DNA of 32,800 bases from Nocardia pseudovaccinii NBRC 100343. GTDB taxonomy: Bacteria; Actinomycetota; Actinomycetes; Mycobacteriales; Mycobacteriaceae. Location of the stretch: positions 1 to 32,800 of the forward strand of contig NZ_BDBY01000003.1 in NCBI RefSeq assembly GCF_001613225.1, given 5' to 3'. A program made the translations under genes and the position numbers. Position 1 is the stretch's first letter; every line of letters begins with the position of its first letter. This document shows positions 6,366-15,128 of the stretch, in pieces. The notes below the pieces were generated by a model. The model ran no database searches, was not told where the DNA came from, and was given only the letters and a program-made list of their open reading frames with translations.

Positions 6366-7574
6366 TCACATGGTGCGAAGAGCTCCCGGGGTGAGTGGTT
6401 CGTCGAGGAGGCGGCGGAAGCGGTCGGCGCGGTCGTCGGCGTCGACGGCGCGGTCCAGCCAGCCGCCGAGCAGGCGGTAGCCCTCGACGTAGGTGCTGAT
6501 GTAGGCGCGCCAGAGGGGCGAGGACAGGAAGCGCAGGGATTGGCGGGCGCGTTCCTGAGTGGTCAGGCTCCAGCGCTGCAGGAATTCGGCGACCTCGTCG
6601 GCGTCGCGGCGCCGATCGTGCAGCAGCAGCGCGGCATCCTGCCTGACTCCGAGCAATTCGGCCGAGGCATTCGAAAGCTGTTCGGCGCGTTCACCTTCGA
6701 AACGCAGACCCAGATCGGCGTAGATCTCCTGCGCCCATTTGCCCCAGCCGGATCCGACGATCGAGCGCAGCGCCAGATCCGCCAGCCCCTCCGCCATCAG
6801 GCACTGCGGGGTATTCACCAGGAACAGCGTCTGCTCGGCCTGCCCGTTCGCGACCAGACCGGCCTCCTTGCGGCAGTGCTCGGTGTGATGTCCGGGATAG
6901 GCCTCGTGCGCGATGAGGCCGGGCAGATGCGCCATGTGCTGTTTGAGATCGGAGTTGATCGCCACCCGGGAGTGGTAGTTGCCCAGGTAGTAATTGAAGC
7001 CGGACCAGGGCTTATCCCCCACCACCTCATAGCTGACGTGCTCGTGGTCGGGCAACGGATAACGCTCGCGCACCCGTTCTCGCAACGCACTCGAGAACGC
7101 CTCGACGCAGACACTCAACCGCTCCGGCGGAATCTCATCGGCCTTGCGGAATGCGGTCACCCGTTCGGCGAGCGGGCCGTCACCGGGCAGCACCTCGTCC
7201 ATCTGGCGGTGCGCGTCGCGGTAGTCCTCGACATCGCCGGGTGCGATATCGACATCGAAGTACGCGCGCACCTCGTCGACGAACCCGATGTCGTCCCCGG
7301 CGAACTTGCGACCGGAGCATTCCAGCGCGCGCAGATGCACATCGAGGAATTCGGTGCGCTGCCGCGGCAATCCGGCCGCGGGCAGTTCCGCACGCAATGC
7401 CGCCGCCCGCCGCGCCAACTCGCGCGGCTCGGGAGCGGGCGCGTTCTCCACCTCGCGACGCAACGCCGGATCGCCGGTATAGGCGTCGACGAAACCTTCC
7501 TCCAGCCGGTCGAATGCCAAGCCGAGCCGCAGGTACTCGGTCACGAGGGGATGCGCTTCCATGTCCGCCGACAT
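6366..7574 (-). CDS. DUF885 family protein, putative zinc peptidase
   Basis: A 402-residue protein with the DUF885 motif HEAYPGHH at residues 223-230, a HExxxGHH zinc-binding pattern. The context (LPGLIAHEAYPGHHTEHCRKE) and the distal segment LMAEGLADLAL, where a third zinc ligand (Glu) is expected, fit DUF885 enzymes distantly related to M32-like peptidases. No signal peptide is seen. This form is shorter than the roughly 550-600 residues usual for DUF885 proteins. ATG codons exist at 7574 and 7562; no strong ribosome-binding site separates them, so the longer form is given. It is convergent with the nitroreductase gene. Substrate unknown. Confidence 0.8.
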   Translation of the reverse strand: MSADMEAHPLVTEYLRLGLAFDRLEEGFVDAYTGDPALRREVENAPAPEPRELARRAAALRAELPAAGLPRQRTEFLDVHLRALECSGRKFAGDDIGFVDEVRAYFDVDIAPGDVEDYRDAHRQMDEVLPGDGPLAERVTAFRKADEIPPERLSVCVEAFSSALRERVRERYPLPDHEHVSYEVVGDKPWSGFNYYLGNYHSRVAINSDLKQHMAHLPGLIAHEAYPGHHTEHCRKEAGLVANGQAEQTLFLVNTPQCLMAEGLADLALRSIVGSGWGKWAQEIYADLGLRFEGERAEQLSNASAELLGVRQDAALLLHDRRRDADEVAEFLQRWSLTTQERARQSLRFLSSPLWRAYISTYVEGYRLLGGWLDRAVDADDRADRFRRLLDEPLTPGALRTM

Positions 7575-7641
7575 TAGCCGCTGAAGGCCATGTCATCGAC
7601 CGGTTACCACCCGGTATCGGCACCCCGCTTTTCACACGATG

Positions 7642-7669
7642 TTGACGCAGAGCAGAATTCGGCTATGCG
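7642..7669 (+). promoter_or_regulatory. Candidate promoter for coaA
   Basis: TTGACG at 7642-7647 and TATGCG at 7664-7669 with a 16-bp spacer form a good vegetative-type promoter. They lie about 70 bases before the coaA GTG, in the divergent gap between the DUF885 gene and coaA. Confidence 0.55.
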
Positions 7670-7739
7670 AGAGCTGGACCGAATCTCATACAGTCGGCGC
7701 GCGACGTATGCGTGTTTGCCTGAACGGAGTGTCGGGTAA

Positions 7740-8672
7740 GTGGCACGAATGAGCGAGCCGAGTCCCTATGTGGAATTCGACCGGAAACAGTGGCGGACCC
7801 TGCGTAAGTCGACTCCCCTGGTGCTCACCGAGGAAGAACTGATCGGACTTCGCGGCCTCGGCGAACAGATCGATCTGGAAGAGGTCGCCGAGGTCTACCT
7901 CCCGCTCGCTCGTCTCATCCACCTGCAGGTCGCCGCACGTCAGCGGCTGTTCGCCGCGACCGCGACCTTTCTCGGGGACACCCATCCAGACCAGCAGGTG
8001 CCATTCGTGATCGGTGTCGCGGGCAGTGTCGCGGTCGGAAAATCCACCACCGCCCGCGTACTACAGGCGCTGCTCGCGCGGTGGGATCACCATCCGCGTG
8101 TGGATTTGGTCACAACCGACGGATTCCTATATCCCACCGCGGAACTGAACCGGCGCGGCATCATGCATCGCAAGGGTTTTCCGGAAAGTTACGACCGCCG
8201 CAAACTACTGCGCTTCGTCACCGAGGTGAAATCCGGTGCGGCCGAAGTATGTGCGCCGGTGTATTCACATATCTCCTACGACATCGTGCCGGGCAAGTTC
8301 CACTGCGTGACTCAACCCGACATTCTCATCGTGGAGGGTCTCAATGTGCTGCAGACCGGTCCGCGGTTGATGGTCTCGGATCTGTTCGACTTCTCGATCT
8401 ACGTCGACGCTCGCATCGAGGACATCGAGAACTGGTATGTGCAACGGTTTCTCACGCTGCGCGAGACCGCGTTCGCCGATCCGAACGCGCATTTCCACCA
8501 CTACGCGGGCTTCACCGACGACCAGGCGACGGTCGCCGCGAAGGAGATCTGGGACTCCACCAACCGGCCGAATCTGGTGGACAACATCCTGCCCACCCGT
8601 CCGCGCGCGACGCTGGTACTGCGCAAGGACGCCGACCACAGCATCAACCGGCTGCGGTTGCGCAAGCTCTAG
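7740..8672 (+). CDS. coaA: Pantothenate kinase (type I, CoaA)
   Basis: A 310-residue enzyme that phosphorylates pantothenate with ATP, the first step of CoA synthesis. The P-loop [12 protein letters not shown] is at residues 92-103. It is followed by [35 protein letters not shown] and the C-terminal [13 protein letters not shown], all hallmarks of bacterial type I PanK, a enzyme class inhibited by CoA. The start is GTG at 7740 because its N-terminus ([18 protein letters not shown]) then lines up with the mycobacterial enzyme as I remember it; an ATG at 7749 is the alternative. The neighbouring glyA and uppS-like genes recall the mycobacterial chromosomal order. Confidence 0.97.
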   Translation: MARMSEPSPYVEFDRKQWRTLRKSTPLVLTEEELIGLRGLGEQIDLEEVAEVYLPLARLIHLQVAARQRLFAATATFLGDTHPDQQVPFVIGVAGSVAVGKSTTARVLQALLARWDHHPRVDLVTTDGFLYPTAELNRRGIMHRKGFPESYDRRKLLRFVTEVKSGAAEVCAPVYSHISYDIVPGKFHCVTQPDILIVEGLNVLQTGPRLMVSDLFDFSIYVDARIEDIENWYVQRFLTLRETAFADPNAHFHHYAGFTDDQATVAAKEIWDSTNRPNLVDNILPTRPRATLVLRKDADHSINRLRLRKL

Positions 8673-8675
8673 CCA

Positions 8676-9227
8676 TCACAGCTTCCAGGCCGCGTCCAAC
8701 CGGGCGGCGACATCGATATCGCGCACCGCGGCGATATGCGGTTTGCGGATTTCGGTGGCGAGATAGCGCGCGACGAAGCGCCGGATCTCGTGGTCGACGC
8801 TGGCCAGGATGCGCAGCAGCTGCCCGCGTTTGGTGGCGGTGGCCACATTGATGCGAACATCGCTGGGGCGCGGTTCGGCGATATCGATGACGACCCGCAG
8901 CGGCTCCGCGGTGCGCACGGTCAAGTGCAGGTGGATATTGCCGTCGACGTGGAAGCGGTGCCGGTCGACGGCGAGATCGAGCAGCAGATCGACATCGAGC
9001 GGAATGACCAGCTCGAAGGAGATGACCTCGTCGACGTACCGTTGCAGCTTCGGCTCGCCGAGTCGCACCTGCGCGGCGACCTTCGCCAATTTGGCGGGCC
9101 CGACGCCGATCGGGCCGAAATCGAAGGCGGCGCCGGTCAACTGGGCGAATGCACCCGAGATGCGCTGTTCCGATGCGGCATATTCCAGGAAGCGCCGACC
9201 GAATTCCGCATAGCCGATGTAGGACAT
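8676..9227 (-). CDS. Conserved hypothetical protein, possibly lipid-binding
   Basis: A 183-residue protein that I do not recognise by name. The frame is open to 9422, but the ATG at 9227 has a GGGGGAG box about three bases upstream, so it is the start. There is no signal peptide or membrane helix. The C-terminal half alternates hydrophobic residues over long strands (LDVDLLLDLAVDR, GNIHLHLTVRTAEPLRVVIDI) and then a long amphipathic helix (LLRILASVDHEIRRFVARYL). That pattern resembles TULIP-type lipid-binding folds, but this is only a structural impression. It lies 74 bp downstream of the uppS-like gene on the same strand, so co-transcription is likely. It is convergent with coaA, with a three-base gap. 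Confidence 0.75.
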   Translation of the reverse strand: MSYIGYAEFGRRFLEYAASEQRISGAFAQLTGAAFDFGPIGVGPAKLAKVAAQVRLGEPKLQRYVDEVISFELVIPLDVDLLLDLAVDRHRFHVDGNIHLHLTVRTAEPLRVVIDIAEPRPSDVRINVATATKRGQLLRILASVDHEIRRFVARYLATEIRKPHIAAVRDIDVAARLDAAWKL

Positions 9228-9301
9228 CTGCTCCCCCTTCGGCCCGGGCACAGCACTCGTCGACTCGTCCACAAACCGGACGGTACGCGAATGTCCTTGC
9301 G

Positions 9302-10081
9302 TCAGATACCGAAGCGGCGATGTCGAGCGGCGTAGTCGCGCAAGGCGCGCAGGAAGTCCACCCGTCGGAATTCCGGCCAGTACGCCTCGGTGAACCATAT
9401 TTCCGAGTATGCGCTCTGCCACAGCAAAAACCCGGAAAGACGCTGCTCACCGGAGGTTCGGATGACCAAGTCGGGATCCGGCTGGCCGGAGGTGTAGAGG
9501 TGCTGGCCGATGGAGTTCACGGTGATCGACTGGACCAGATCCTCCCCGGTCTCCCCCGCCGCGATCTCCTGGCGGACCAGCTTGCGGACCGCGTCCGCGA
9601 TCTCCTGCCGACCGCCGTAGCCCACCGCGACATTCACGTGCACACCGTCGCGTCCAATGGTGCGTTCGGCGGCGGTGCGCAGCCGCTTGGCGACCAACTC
9701 CGGAAAGCCGTCGAGGGTGCCGACGATGCGCACACTCCAGTTCTGCTCCGGTGCGGACAGCTCCTCGACGACATCGGTGATCACCTCGAACAGGGTCTCC
9801 AGTTCGTCGGGATCGCGCTGCAGATTCTCGGTGGACAGCAGATAGACGGTCACCATCTCGATGCCCTCGTCCGCACACCAGCCGACCAGTTCGGCGATTT
9901 TCAGCGCACCGACCCGATGCCCGTGAGTCACATCGGTGAAACCGTTTTCTCTGGCCCAGCGCCGATTACCATCGCACATCACCGCGACGTGCCGAGGATG
10001 TTGTTTGCCGGCCAGCTGCTTGGACAGCCGCGCCTCGTAGATGCGGTATGGCAAACCACGCACCTGACTGGGAAGCTCCAC
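9302..10081 (-). CDS. uppS: Short-chain (2Z,6E)-farnesyl diphosphate synthase-like Z-prenyltransferase
   Basis: A cis-prenyltransferase of 259 residues. It shows HVAVMCDGNRRWA with catalytic Asp37, HGHRVGALKI, TVYLLSTENLQR, VNVAVGYGGRQEI, DPDLVIRTSGEQRLSGFLLWQSAYSE and the final FLRALRDYAARHRR. The sequence closely follows my memory of M. tuberculosis Rv1086, which makes omega,E,Z-farnesyl diphosphate, the starter for decaprenyl phosphate. Chain length cannot be proven by reading. The frame also has a TTG at 10090, but GTG at 10081 aligns better with the mycobacterial N-terminus. The product feeds the lipid carrier used for arabinogalactan and peptidoglycan synthesis. Confidence 0.9.
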   Translation of the reverse strand: MELPSQVRGLPYRIYEARLSKQLAGKQHPRHVAVMCDGNRRWARENGFTDVTHGHRVGALKIAELVGWCADEGIEMVTVYLLSTENLQRDPDELETLFEVITDVVEELSAPEQNWSVRIVGTLDGFPELVAKRLRTAAERTIGRDGVHVNVAVGYGGRQEIADAVRKLVRQEIAAGETGEDLVQSITVNSIGQHLYTSGQPDPDLVIRTSGEQRLSGFLLWQSAYSEIWFTEAYWPEFRRVDFLRALRDYAARHRRFGI

Positions 10082-10144
10082 GGCGACCAACCCTACGCCT
10101 CAGCGGCGCGATCCCGGCATCGACTGCGGTTCCGGGTACAGTGA

Positions 10145-10197
10145 CGATACGACACAACTTACGGCACCGTAGGTTACCGGCTAGTATCACCAGGAGG
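10145..10197 (+). promoter_or_regulatory. Palindrome and strong RBS upstream of the hemolysin III-type gene
   Basis: TACGG-CA-CCGTA forms a short perfect palindrome at about 10160-10171, followed by AGGTTACCGG. AGGAGG at 10192-10197 is six bases from the GTG at 10204. The palindrome sits in the divergent gap between the uppS-like gene and the membrane-protein gene and could be an operator. No regulator can be assigned. Confidence 0.35.
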
Positions 10198-10203
10198 TAA
10201 CTC

Positions 10204-10902
10204 GTGTCCGAAATGGTCGGCGCGACCGATGCGACACCGGTCGCGATCCCGGGCACGTCAGCACTGCTCAAGCCGCGGATGCGGGGCTGGATTCACACCT
10301 GGGCGGTCGGCATCGCGGCAATCGCGGTGCTCGTTCTGGTCTCGAAGGCCGCGAGCGTCTCGGCGACGGCAGGCTGGTCCACTCTGGTCTACGGGCTGAC
10401 CGTGTGCGGGTTGTTCGGCATCAGCGCCGTCTACCACCGGGTGACCTGGGCCACCGCGAAGGCACGCGTCCAGATGAAGCGGGCCGATCATTCGATGATC
10501 TTCCTGTTCATCGCGGGCAGCTATACGCCGTTCGCACTACTCGGCCTGCCGGGACGAACCGGCCAGATACTGCTGCTGGTCGTGTGGCTCGGCGCGCTGG
10601 CCGGTGTGGCGCTGAAACTGTTGTGGCCGACCGCGCCCCGATGGGTCGGGGTGCCGCTGTATCTGCTGCTCGGTTGGGCGATCGTGCCGGTGGCGGGGCA
10701 GCTCAATACGAATATCGGCATCGCACCGCTGATCCTGCTGCTCATCGGCGGTCTGATCTACAGCGGTGGCGCGATCCTCTACGCGACCAAATGGCCGAAC
10801 CCGTGGCCCACGGTCTTCGGCCACCACGAGTTCTTCCACGCCGCGACGGTGCTCGCCGCCCTGTGCCACTACGCCGCGATCTGGCTGGTCGTGCTGCGCT
10901 GA
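10204..10902 (+). CDS. Hemolysin III / PAQR-type (TrhA-like) membrane protein
   Basis: A 232-residue integral membrane protein with about seven hydrophobic helices. Family marks are GISAVYHRVTW (conserved His in the first motif), MKRADHSMIFLFIAGSYTPF, and the C-terminal FGHHEFFHAATVLAALCHY. These His, Ser and Asp residues form the likely metal site of the hemolysin III/PAQR superfamily. Bacterial members have been linked to membrane-lipid homeostasis rather than to true haemolysis. The start is GTG at 10204 with a strong AGGAGG. It is divergent from the uppS-like gene, the arrangement I recall for Rv1085c/Rv1086. Confidence 0.9.
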   Translation: MSEMVGATDATPVAIPGTSALLKPRMRGWIHTWAVGIAAIAVLVLVSKAASVSATAGWSTLVYGLTVCGLFGISAVYHRVTWATAKARVQMKRADHSMIFLFIAGSYTPFALLGLPGRTGQILLLVVWLGALAGVALKLLWPTAPRWVGVPLYLLLGWAIVPVAGQLNTNIGIAPLILLLIGGLIYSGGAILYATKWPNPWPTVFGHHEFFHAATVLAALCHYAAIWLVVLR

Positions 10903-10999
10903 GTGCATCCGGGTAGCCGAAACATCGCGGGCATGCCGAATTACCCTTTGCGGCAATAGAGTTGGGGACGGATGCGGATCCGGAAAATTGCGGGGCGAT

Positions 11000-13285
11000 A
11001 TGGCACAGCAGACGATCGAGACCGGTAGACAGCAGGCGCGACGCGAGCAGGGCATCGGCTACCGCTGGGGCGTGGCGATGGCACGGCACCGACGGATCGT
11101 CGTCGCGGTGTGGCTGGTGCTGATCGCCGCGTGCGCGGTCGCCTACCCACAGCTCAACGGCCGCTTGGAGGCCATGGAATTCCACGCCGACAAAGCGGAA
11201 TCGACGCGGATCACCGAACTGCTCGCCGCGCACTATCCGGATATGGGAGCCGAACAGCTTGCGCTGGTCTTCGATTCGGAGCAGCGGACCGTCGATGATC
11301 CGGCCTACCGGGCGATCGTGGAGCGGGCGGTCGCGAATCTGCGCGATGTGCCCGGGGTGCGGCTGGCGGTCGGCCCGTTCCAAGGGGATCAGAAGTCGCA
11401 GATCTCGGCGAGCAGGCATGCGGCGCTTGCCGTCGTCGGGTTCGACGGCACGATTCCGCAGCGCGCAGAGTTGGCCGGTGAGCTGCAAGAACGTGCAGGA
11501 CAGTGCTCCGGGGACGGAGTGACCGTCGGGCTCACCGGCTTCTCACCCGTGCTGCGCGATCTGATGGAGATCGAGGTGGCCGATTCCGGCCAGGCCGAGG
11601 CGCTGGGCCTGCCGGTGGCGTTCGTGCTGCTCATCCTGGCGCTCGGCACAGTGGTCGCCGCGTTGGTGCCGGTCATGGTGGCGTTGAGCGGGCTGTTGCT
11701 CGCGTTCGGCGGACTGTTTCTGCTTTCGCATGTGATGGCGACCAGTTCGCTGTTGCTGGCCGTCGCGACCATGATCGGCACCGGCATCGGGCTGGACTAT
11801 GCGATGTTCGTGGTCAGCCGGTTCCGCGAAGAGCTCGCGAAGCCGGGCGGCAGTTCCGCGGCCGGTGTGGCGCATGCCTGCGGGATCGCGATCGCCACGG
11901 CGGGTAAGACGATCGTCGCCTCGGGCTTCATCGTGATGATCTCGCTGTGCTCGCTGGTGGTGGTGCGCGCGCCGGTGTTCCGCGGTATCGCGGTCGGCGT
12001 GGTGATCGCGGTCGTGGCCACGCTGATGGTGGCGCTGACGCTGCTGCCCGCGGTGCTGGCGATGCTCGGCTCGCGGGTGAATCGTGGTGCGCTGCCCGCG
12101 CGGTGGCAGCCGTTGGAGACCCGGCCGGGATCGGATGCCGATCCGGCGAGCGGGCGGTGGGCCCGGTGGAGTCGGATCGTGATGGCACGTCCGGTGGTAT
12201 TCGGTATCGCGGCCACGCTGGTATTGCTGGTGGCGGCCGCGCCGCTGACCGGAATTCGCTACGGCATGGATATGGGCACCGCGGCGATGGGCGACACCAC
12301 GTCCGGCAAGGCGAGCAAGGTCGCCTCGGAGAATTTCGCGCCCGGACTGCTCGCGCCGATCACGATCGTGGTGACCGGTGCCGGTGATACGCCGCTGAAC
12401 GCCACGGCGACCGGCGAGGTACAGAACTTCCTGACCGTACTCCGCTCAGATGAGCGCATCGAACAGGTGCTGCCGATCCAGCGGGACGGCCGGATCTTCG
12501 CGATGGTGGTCGCGAAGACCGCATTCGATTCCGCCGAGGCCGATCAACTCGTCCGCGAGATCCGCGACCGGGCCACCGCACTGCCCGGTGACGTACTGGT
12601 CGGCGGTCCGACGGCGGAGTTCGCGGATATGTCCGACGAGATCACGGGGAAGCTGCCACTGGTCGTCGCGCTGGTTCTATGCTGCTCGTTCGTGTTCCTC
12701 ATTGCTGCCTTCCGCAGCATCGCGCTACCGATCAAGGCAATAGTGATGAATCTGCTGGCCACCGGCGCAGCCCTCGGCATCACCGTTGCGGTGTTCCAGT
12801 GGGGCGTCGGCGAGTCACTGCTCGGATTCCACAGCACCGGATTCATCCAGGTATTCCTGCCCACCATGGTCTTCGCGATTCTGTTCGGGCTGTCGATGGA
12901 CTACGAGGTCTTCCTGATCCGCCGGATCAAGGAGTTCTGGGAGCACTCCGCGCGCACCGCGGCCGATAACGAATACGCCGTGGCGGCCGGGCTCCAGCAC
13001 ACGGCCCGCCCGATCAGTGCGGCGGCGGCCATCATGGTGGTGATCTTCGGTAGCTTCCTGACCGCCAGCGTGCTGGAGCTGAAGGAGGTCGGGCTGGCGC
13101 TGGCAGTGGCCGTAGCGATCGATGCGGCACTCGTGCGATTGGTCTTGGTGCCCGCGCTGATGAAGCTGTTCGGAACCTGGAACTGGTGGCTGCCCGGCTC
13201 GGGGACGCCCGTGCGCGTCGGGGTTTCGGTGCGCGCGCAGGCACCGGCGCAGGCGGGCTCCGCTCCGGATGTCAGGGCACCGTGA
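11000..13285 (+). CDS. MmpL/MMPL family RND transporter
   Basis: A 761-residue RND-superfamily lipid/drug exporter. Topology is one TM near residue 35, a periplasmic domain, a five-TM bundle, then the same pattern again. The proton-relay Asp-Tyr pairs are present in both halves: D266-Y267 in GIGLDYAMF and D634-Y635 in FGLSMDYEVF. This is the short MmpL form typical of actinobacterial MMPL proteins. The frame is open upstream to 10766, but the ATG at 11000 gives the usual basic N-terminus before TM1 (MARHRRIVVAVWLVLIA). Its TGA overlaps the GTG of the adenylyl cyclase gene, so both are likely made together. Cargo is unknown. Confidence 0.93.
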   Translation: MAQQTIETGRQQARREQGIGYRWGVAMARHRRIVVAVWLVLIAACAVAYPQLNGRLEAMEFHADKAESTRITELLAAHYPDMGAEQLALVFDSEQRTVDDPAYRAIVERAVANLRDVPGVRLAVGPFQGDQKSQISASRHAALAVVGFDGTIPQRAELAGELQERAGQCSGDGVTVGLTGFSPVLRDLMEIEVADSGQAEALGLPVAFVLLILALGTVVAALVPVMVALSGLLLAFGGLFLLSHVMATSSLLLAVATMIGTGIGLDYAMFVVSRFREELAKPGGSSAAGVAHACGIAIATAGKTIVASGFIVMISLCSLVVVRAPVFRGIAVGVVIAVVATLMVALTLLPAVLAMLGSRVNRGALPARWQPLETRPGSDADPASGRWARWSRIVMARPVVFGIAATLVLLVAAAPLTGIRYGMDMGTAAMGDTTSGKASKVASENFAPGLLAPITIVVTGAGDTPLNATATGEVQNFLTVLRSDERIEQVLPIQRDGRIFAMVVAKTAFDSAEADQLVREIRDRATALPGDVLVGGPTAEFADMSDEITGKLPLVVALVLCCSFVFLIAAFRSIALPIKAIVMNLLATGAALGITVAVFQWGVGESLLGFHSTGFIQVFLPTMVFAILFGLSMDYEVFLIRRIKEFWEHSARTAADNEYAVAAGLQHTARPISAAAAIMVVIFGSFLTASVLELKEVGLALAVAVAIDAALVRLVLVPALMKLFGTWNWWLPGSGTPVRVGVSVRAQAPAQAGSAPDVRAP

Positions 13286-14862
13286 TCACCAAGCTTGTTG
13301 TTTGGGCGCTGAAGGCGCGGTGGGGGCTGGCGGCGGTGGTGATCGCCGCGAACCTCGGTGGCCTCGGGGTGATCGTGACCGAGCTGTGGCTCAGTGGATT
13401 TTTCGGCCGGATCGGGGATGACTGGCGGCGCATCATCGGGCTTGCGTCGATCTATCCGATGGTGGGTTTCCTGGCCGGAGTCGGGCTCGCCGTGCGCGAT
13501 CGGACCGTGTATTTCGGGTGGCTCGACGACGGGCGCAAGCCGACCGTCGACGAGGCGCGACGACTGCTGCGCCTACCGATCGCGATCACCACCCGAGCAC
13601 TGGCGATATGGCTGCCCGGCGTGATCGTCGCGGCCTCGATGCTCTCGCACCTGGCCGCGCACAACAGTGCGGCGGTGACGGTGGCCCTGTTCACCCTCGG
13701 CGCACTGCAATCGGCCGGATTCACCTTCCTGATCGTCGACCGGCTGATCCGCCCGACCATTCCGGTGGTTTCCGGGGTGCTCGGCCCGACCGCGCACTGG
13801 AGTTCCTCGGTGCTGATGCGGGTCGTGATGACCTGGGCGGTGGCAGGTGCGATGCCGCTGCTCATGCTGATCACGGTGCTCGCCGATCCGGCCTCCGGGG
13901 CACCGGACCGCGTCCGCGCCGCCATCTACCTCTCCATTGTCGGCATCGGATCCGGTGTGCTGGCGACCGCGATCCTGGCCCGTTCGGTCGCAACGCCGAT
14001 GCGCACACTGCGGCGGGCGCTCGATCGGATCACCAAGGGCGAGTTCGATGTTCGGGTTCCCGTCGGCAGCACCAGCGAGATCGGGCGGCTGGAGAATTCG
14101 GTCAATGAACTCGCCGCCAATCTGTGTGAACGTGAGCGGATGCGGGTGGTATTCGGCCGTCACGTCGGCACGGAAGTCGCCGAGCGGGCATTGGCGGGCG
14201 GGGTCGATCTGACCGGAGATGTGCGCGAGGTGTCGGCGCTGTTCGTCGATGTCACCGGATCCGTCGAGCTGTCCAGCGGTCTGACGCCGCACGATTTCGT
14301 GGCCAAGCTCAATCGACTGCTCGCGATCGTGGTTGCGGCGACCGAGGAGAACAACGGCCTGGTCAACAAGTTCGAGGGCGATGCGGCGCTGTGCATTTTC
14401 GGTGCGCCGATCGCATTGCGCGACAATGCGACACCTGCGCTGCGGGCCGCACGGCGCATTCGCGACGAGGTCACGGCCACCGGTGAACTCGATATCGGCA
14501 TCGGCGTCGCACGTGGACGGGTATTTGCCGGTGATATCGGCTCCGATACGCGGTTGGAGTACACGGTGATCGGCGATGCGGTCAACGAGGCGGCCCGGCT
14601 GACCACCGAAGCGAAAGAGGTGCCGCGCCGAATCCTGGTGAGCGGTGCGATCATCGAGGCTGCGGCCGAGCACGAGCGCGCCAAATGGGTTCGCTACGAC
14701 AACATTCTGCTGCGTGGCATGCCCGAACCCACCACCTGTTGGACCGACGTGGAGGCCAACCCGACTTCCAAAGGGATGGAACCCGGTACCGATGCGGCCG
14801 CCATCAGCGCGATCGCCGAAGTACGAACGACGACAACCGAATCCCCGTCGCAGAAGCACTGA
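13282..14862 (+). CDS. Membrane class III adenylyl cyclase (6TM-HAMP-CHD)
   Basis: A 526-residue protein with about six TM helices (residues 10-240), a HAMP linker (TPMRTLRRALDRITKGEFDVRV), then a class III cyclase homology domain. Metal aspartates are D323 (FVDVTGS) and D367 (KFEGD). The purine-specifying pair is K363 and T428 (EYTVIGD), and the transition-state residues are N435 and R439 (VNEAARL). A Lys/Thr pair is compatible with adenylyl cyclase, as in cyanobacterial CyaC. The architecture matches mycobacterial Rv1318c-Rv1320c and Rv3645. The start GTG at 13282 shares bases with the mmpL stop. The frame extends upstream to 13186 inside mmpL, but the overlap start is favoured. Confidence 0.92.
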   Translation: MITKLVVWALKARWGLAAVVIAANLGGLGVIVTELWLSGFFGRIGDDWRRIIGLASIYPMVGFLAGVGLAVRDRTVYFGWLDDGRKPTVDEARRLLRLPIAITTRALAIWLPGVIVAASMLSHLAAHNSAAVTVALFTLGALQSAGFTFLIVDRLIRPTIPVVSGVLGPTAHWSSSVLMRVVMTWAVAGAMPLLMLITVLADPASGAPDRVRAAIYLSIVGIGSGVLATAILARSVATPMRTLRRALDRITKGEFDVRVPVGSTSEIGRLENSVNELAANLCERERMRVVFGRHVGTEVAERALAGGVDLTGDVREVSALFVDVTGSVELSSGLTPHDFVAKLNRLLAIVVAATEENNGLVNKFEGDAALCIFGAPIALRDNATPALRAARRIRDEVTATGELDIGIGVARGRVFAGDIGSDTRLEYTVIGDAVNEAARLTTEAKEVPRRILVSGAIIEAAAEHERAKWVRYDNILLRGMPEPTTCWTDVEANPTSKGMEPGTDAAAISAIAEVRTTTTESPSQKH

Positions 14863-14881
14863 GCGCCGGGGCGGGCAGCCC

Positions 14882-14973
14882 GCGTTCGACATGCACCTGC
14901 GCCTGGCGAGCAAGCTGCGCTCGGCGGGCAAACTCTGCCCGGCATGCGACAGGCAACCTGCGTTCGACATGCA
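14882..14973. repeat. Direct repeat in the mmpL-cyclase/DUF255 convergent gap
   Basis: GCGTTCGACATGCA occurs at 14882-14895 and 14960-14973. The surrounding 14863-15128 gap is full of related GC-rich words such as CGGGCAAACTCTGCCCGG and GGTACCCGGCGCG. No convincing gene is seen here. It may be a decayed or REP-like repeat cluster between convergent genes. Confidence 0.4.
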
Positions 14974-15128
14974 ATCAGCGCGCTGCCGGTACCCGGCGCG
15001 GTGTGCAATCTGCGTGCGGCATATGACCGGCACATTGCGTGCGGCGGGCGGCCTGTGCCCGGTAGGCAGTGCGCAGGGAACTCGGAGCGCGTGCGGTTGG
15101 TGGGTCCGACCGAGCGGGTGCGGCGGGG

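Noticed and set aside
6540..7577. A 345-codon plus-strand frame
   Set aside because: Exact antisense of the DUF885 gene, whose zinc motif and codon pattern are clearly real.
7600..7620. Repeated CCGGTTACC/CCGGTATCG words near the DUF885 start
   Set aside because: Too short and imperfect to call an operator.
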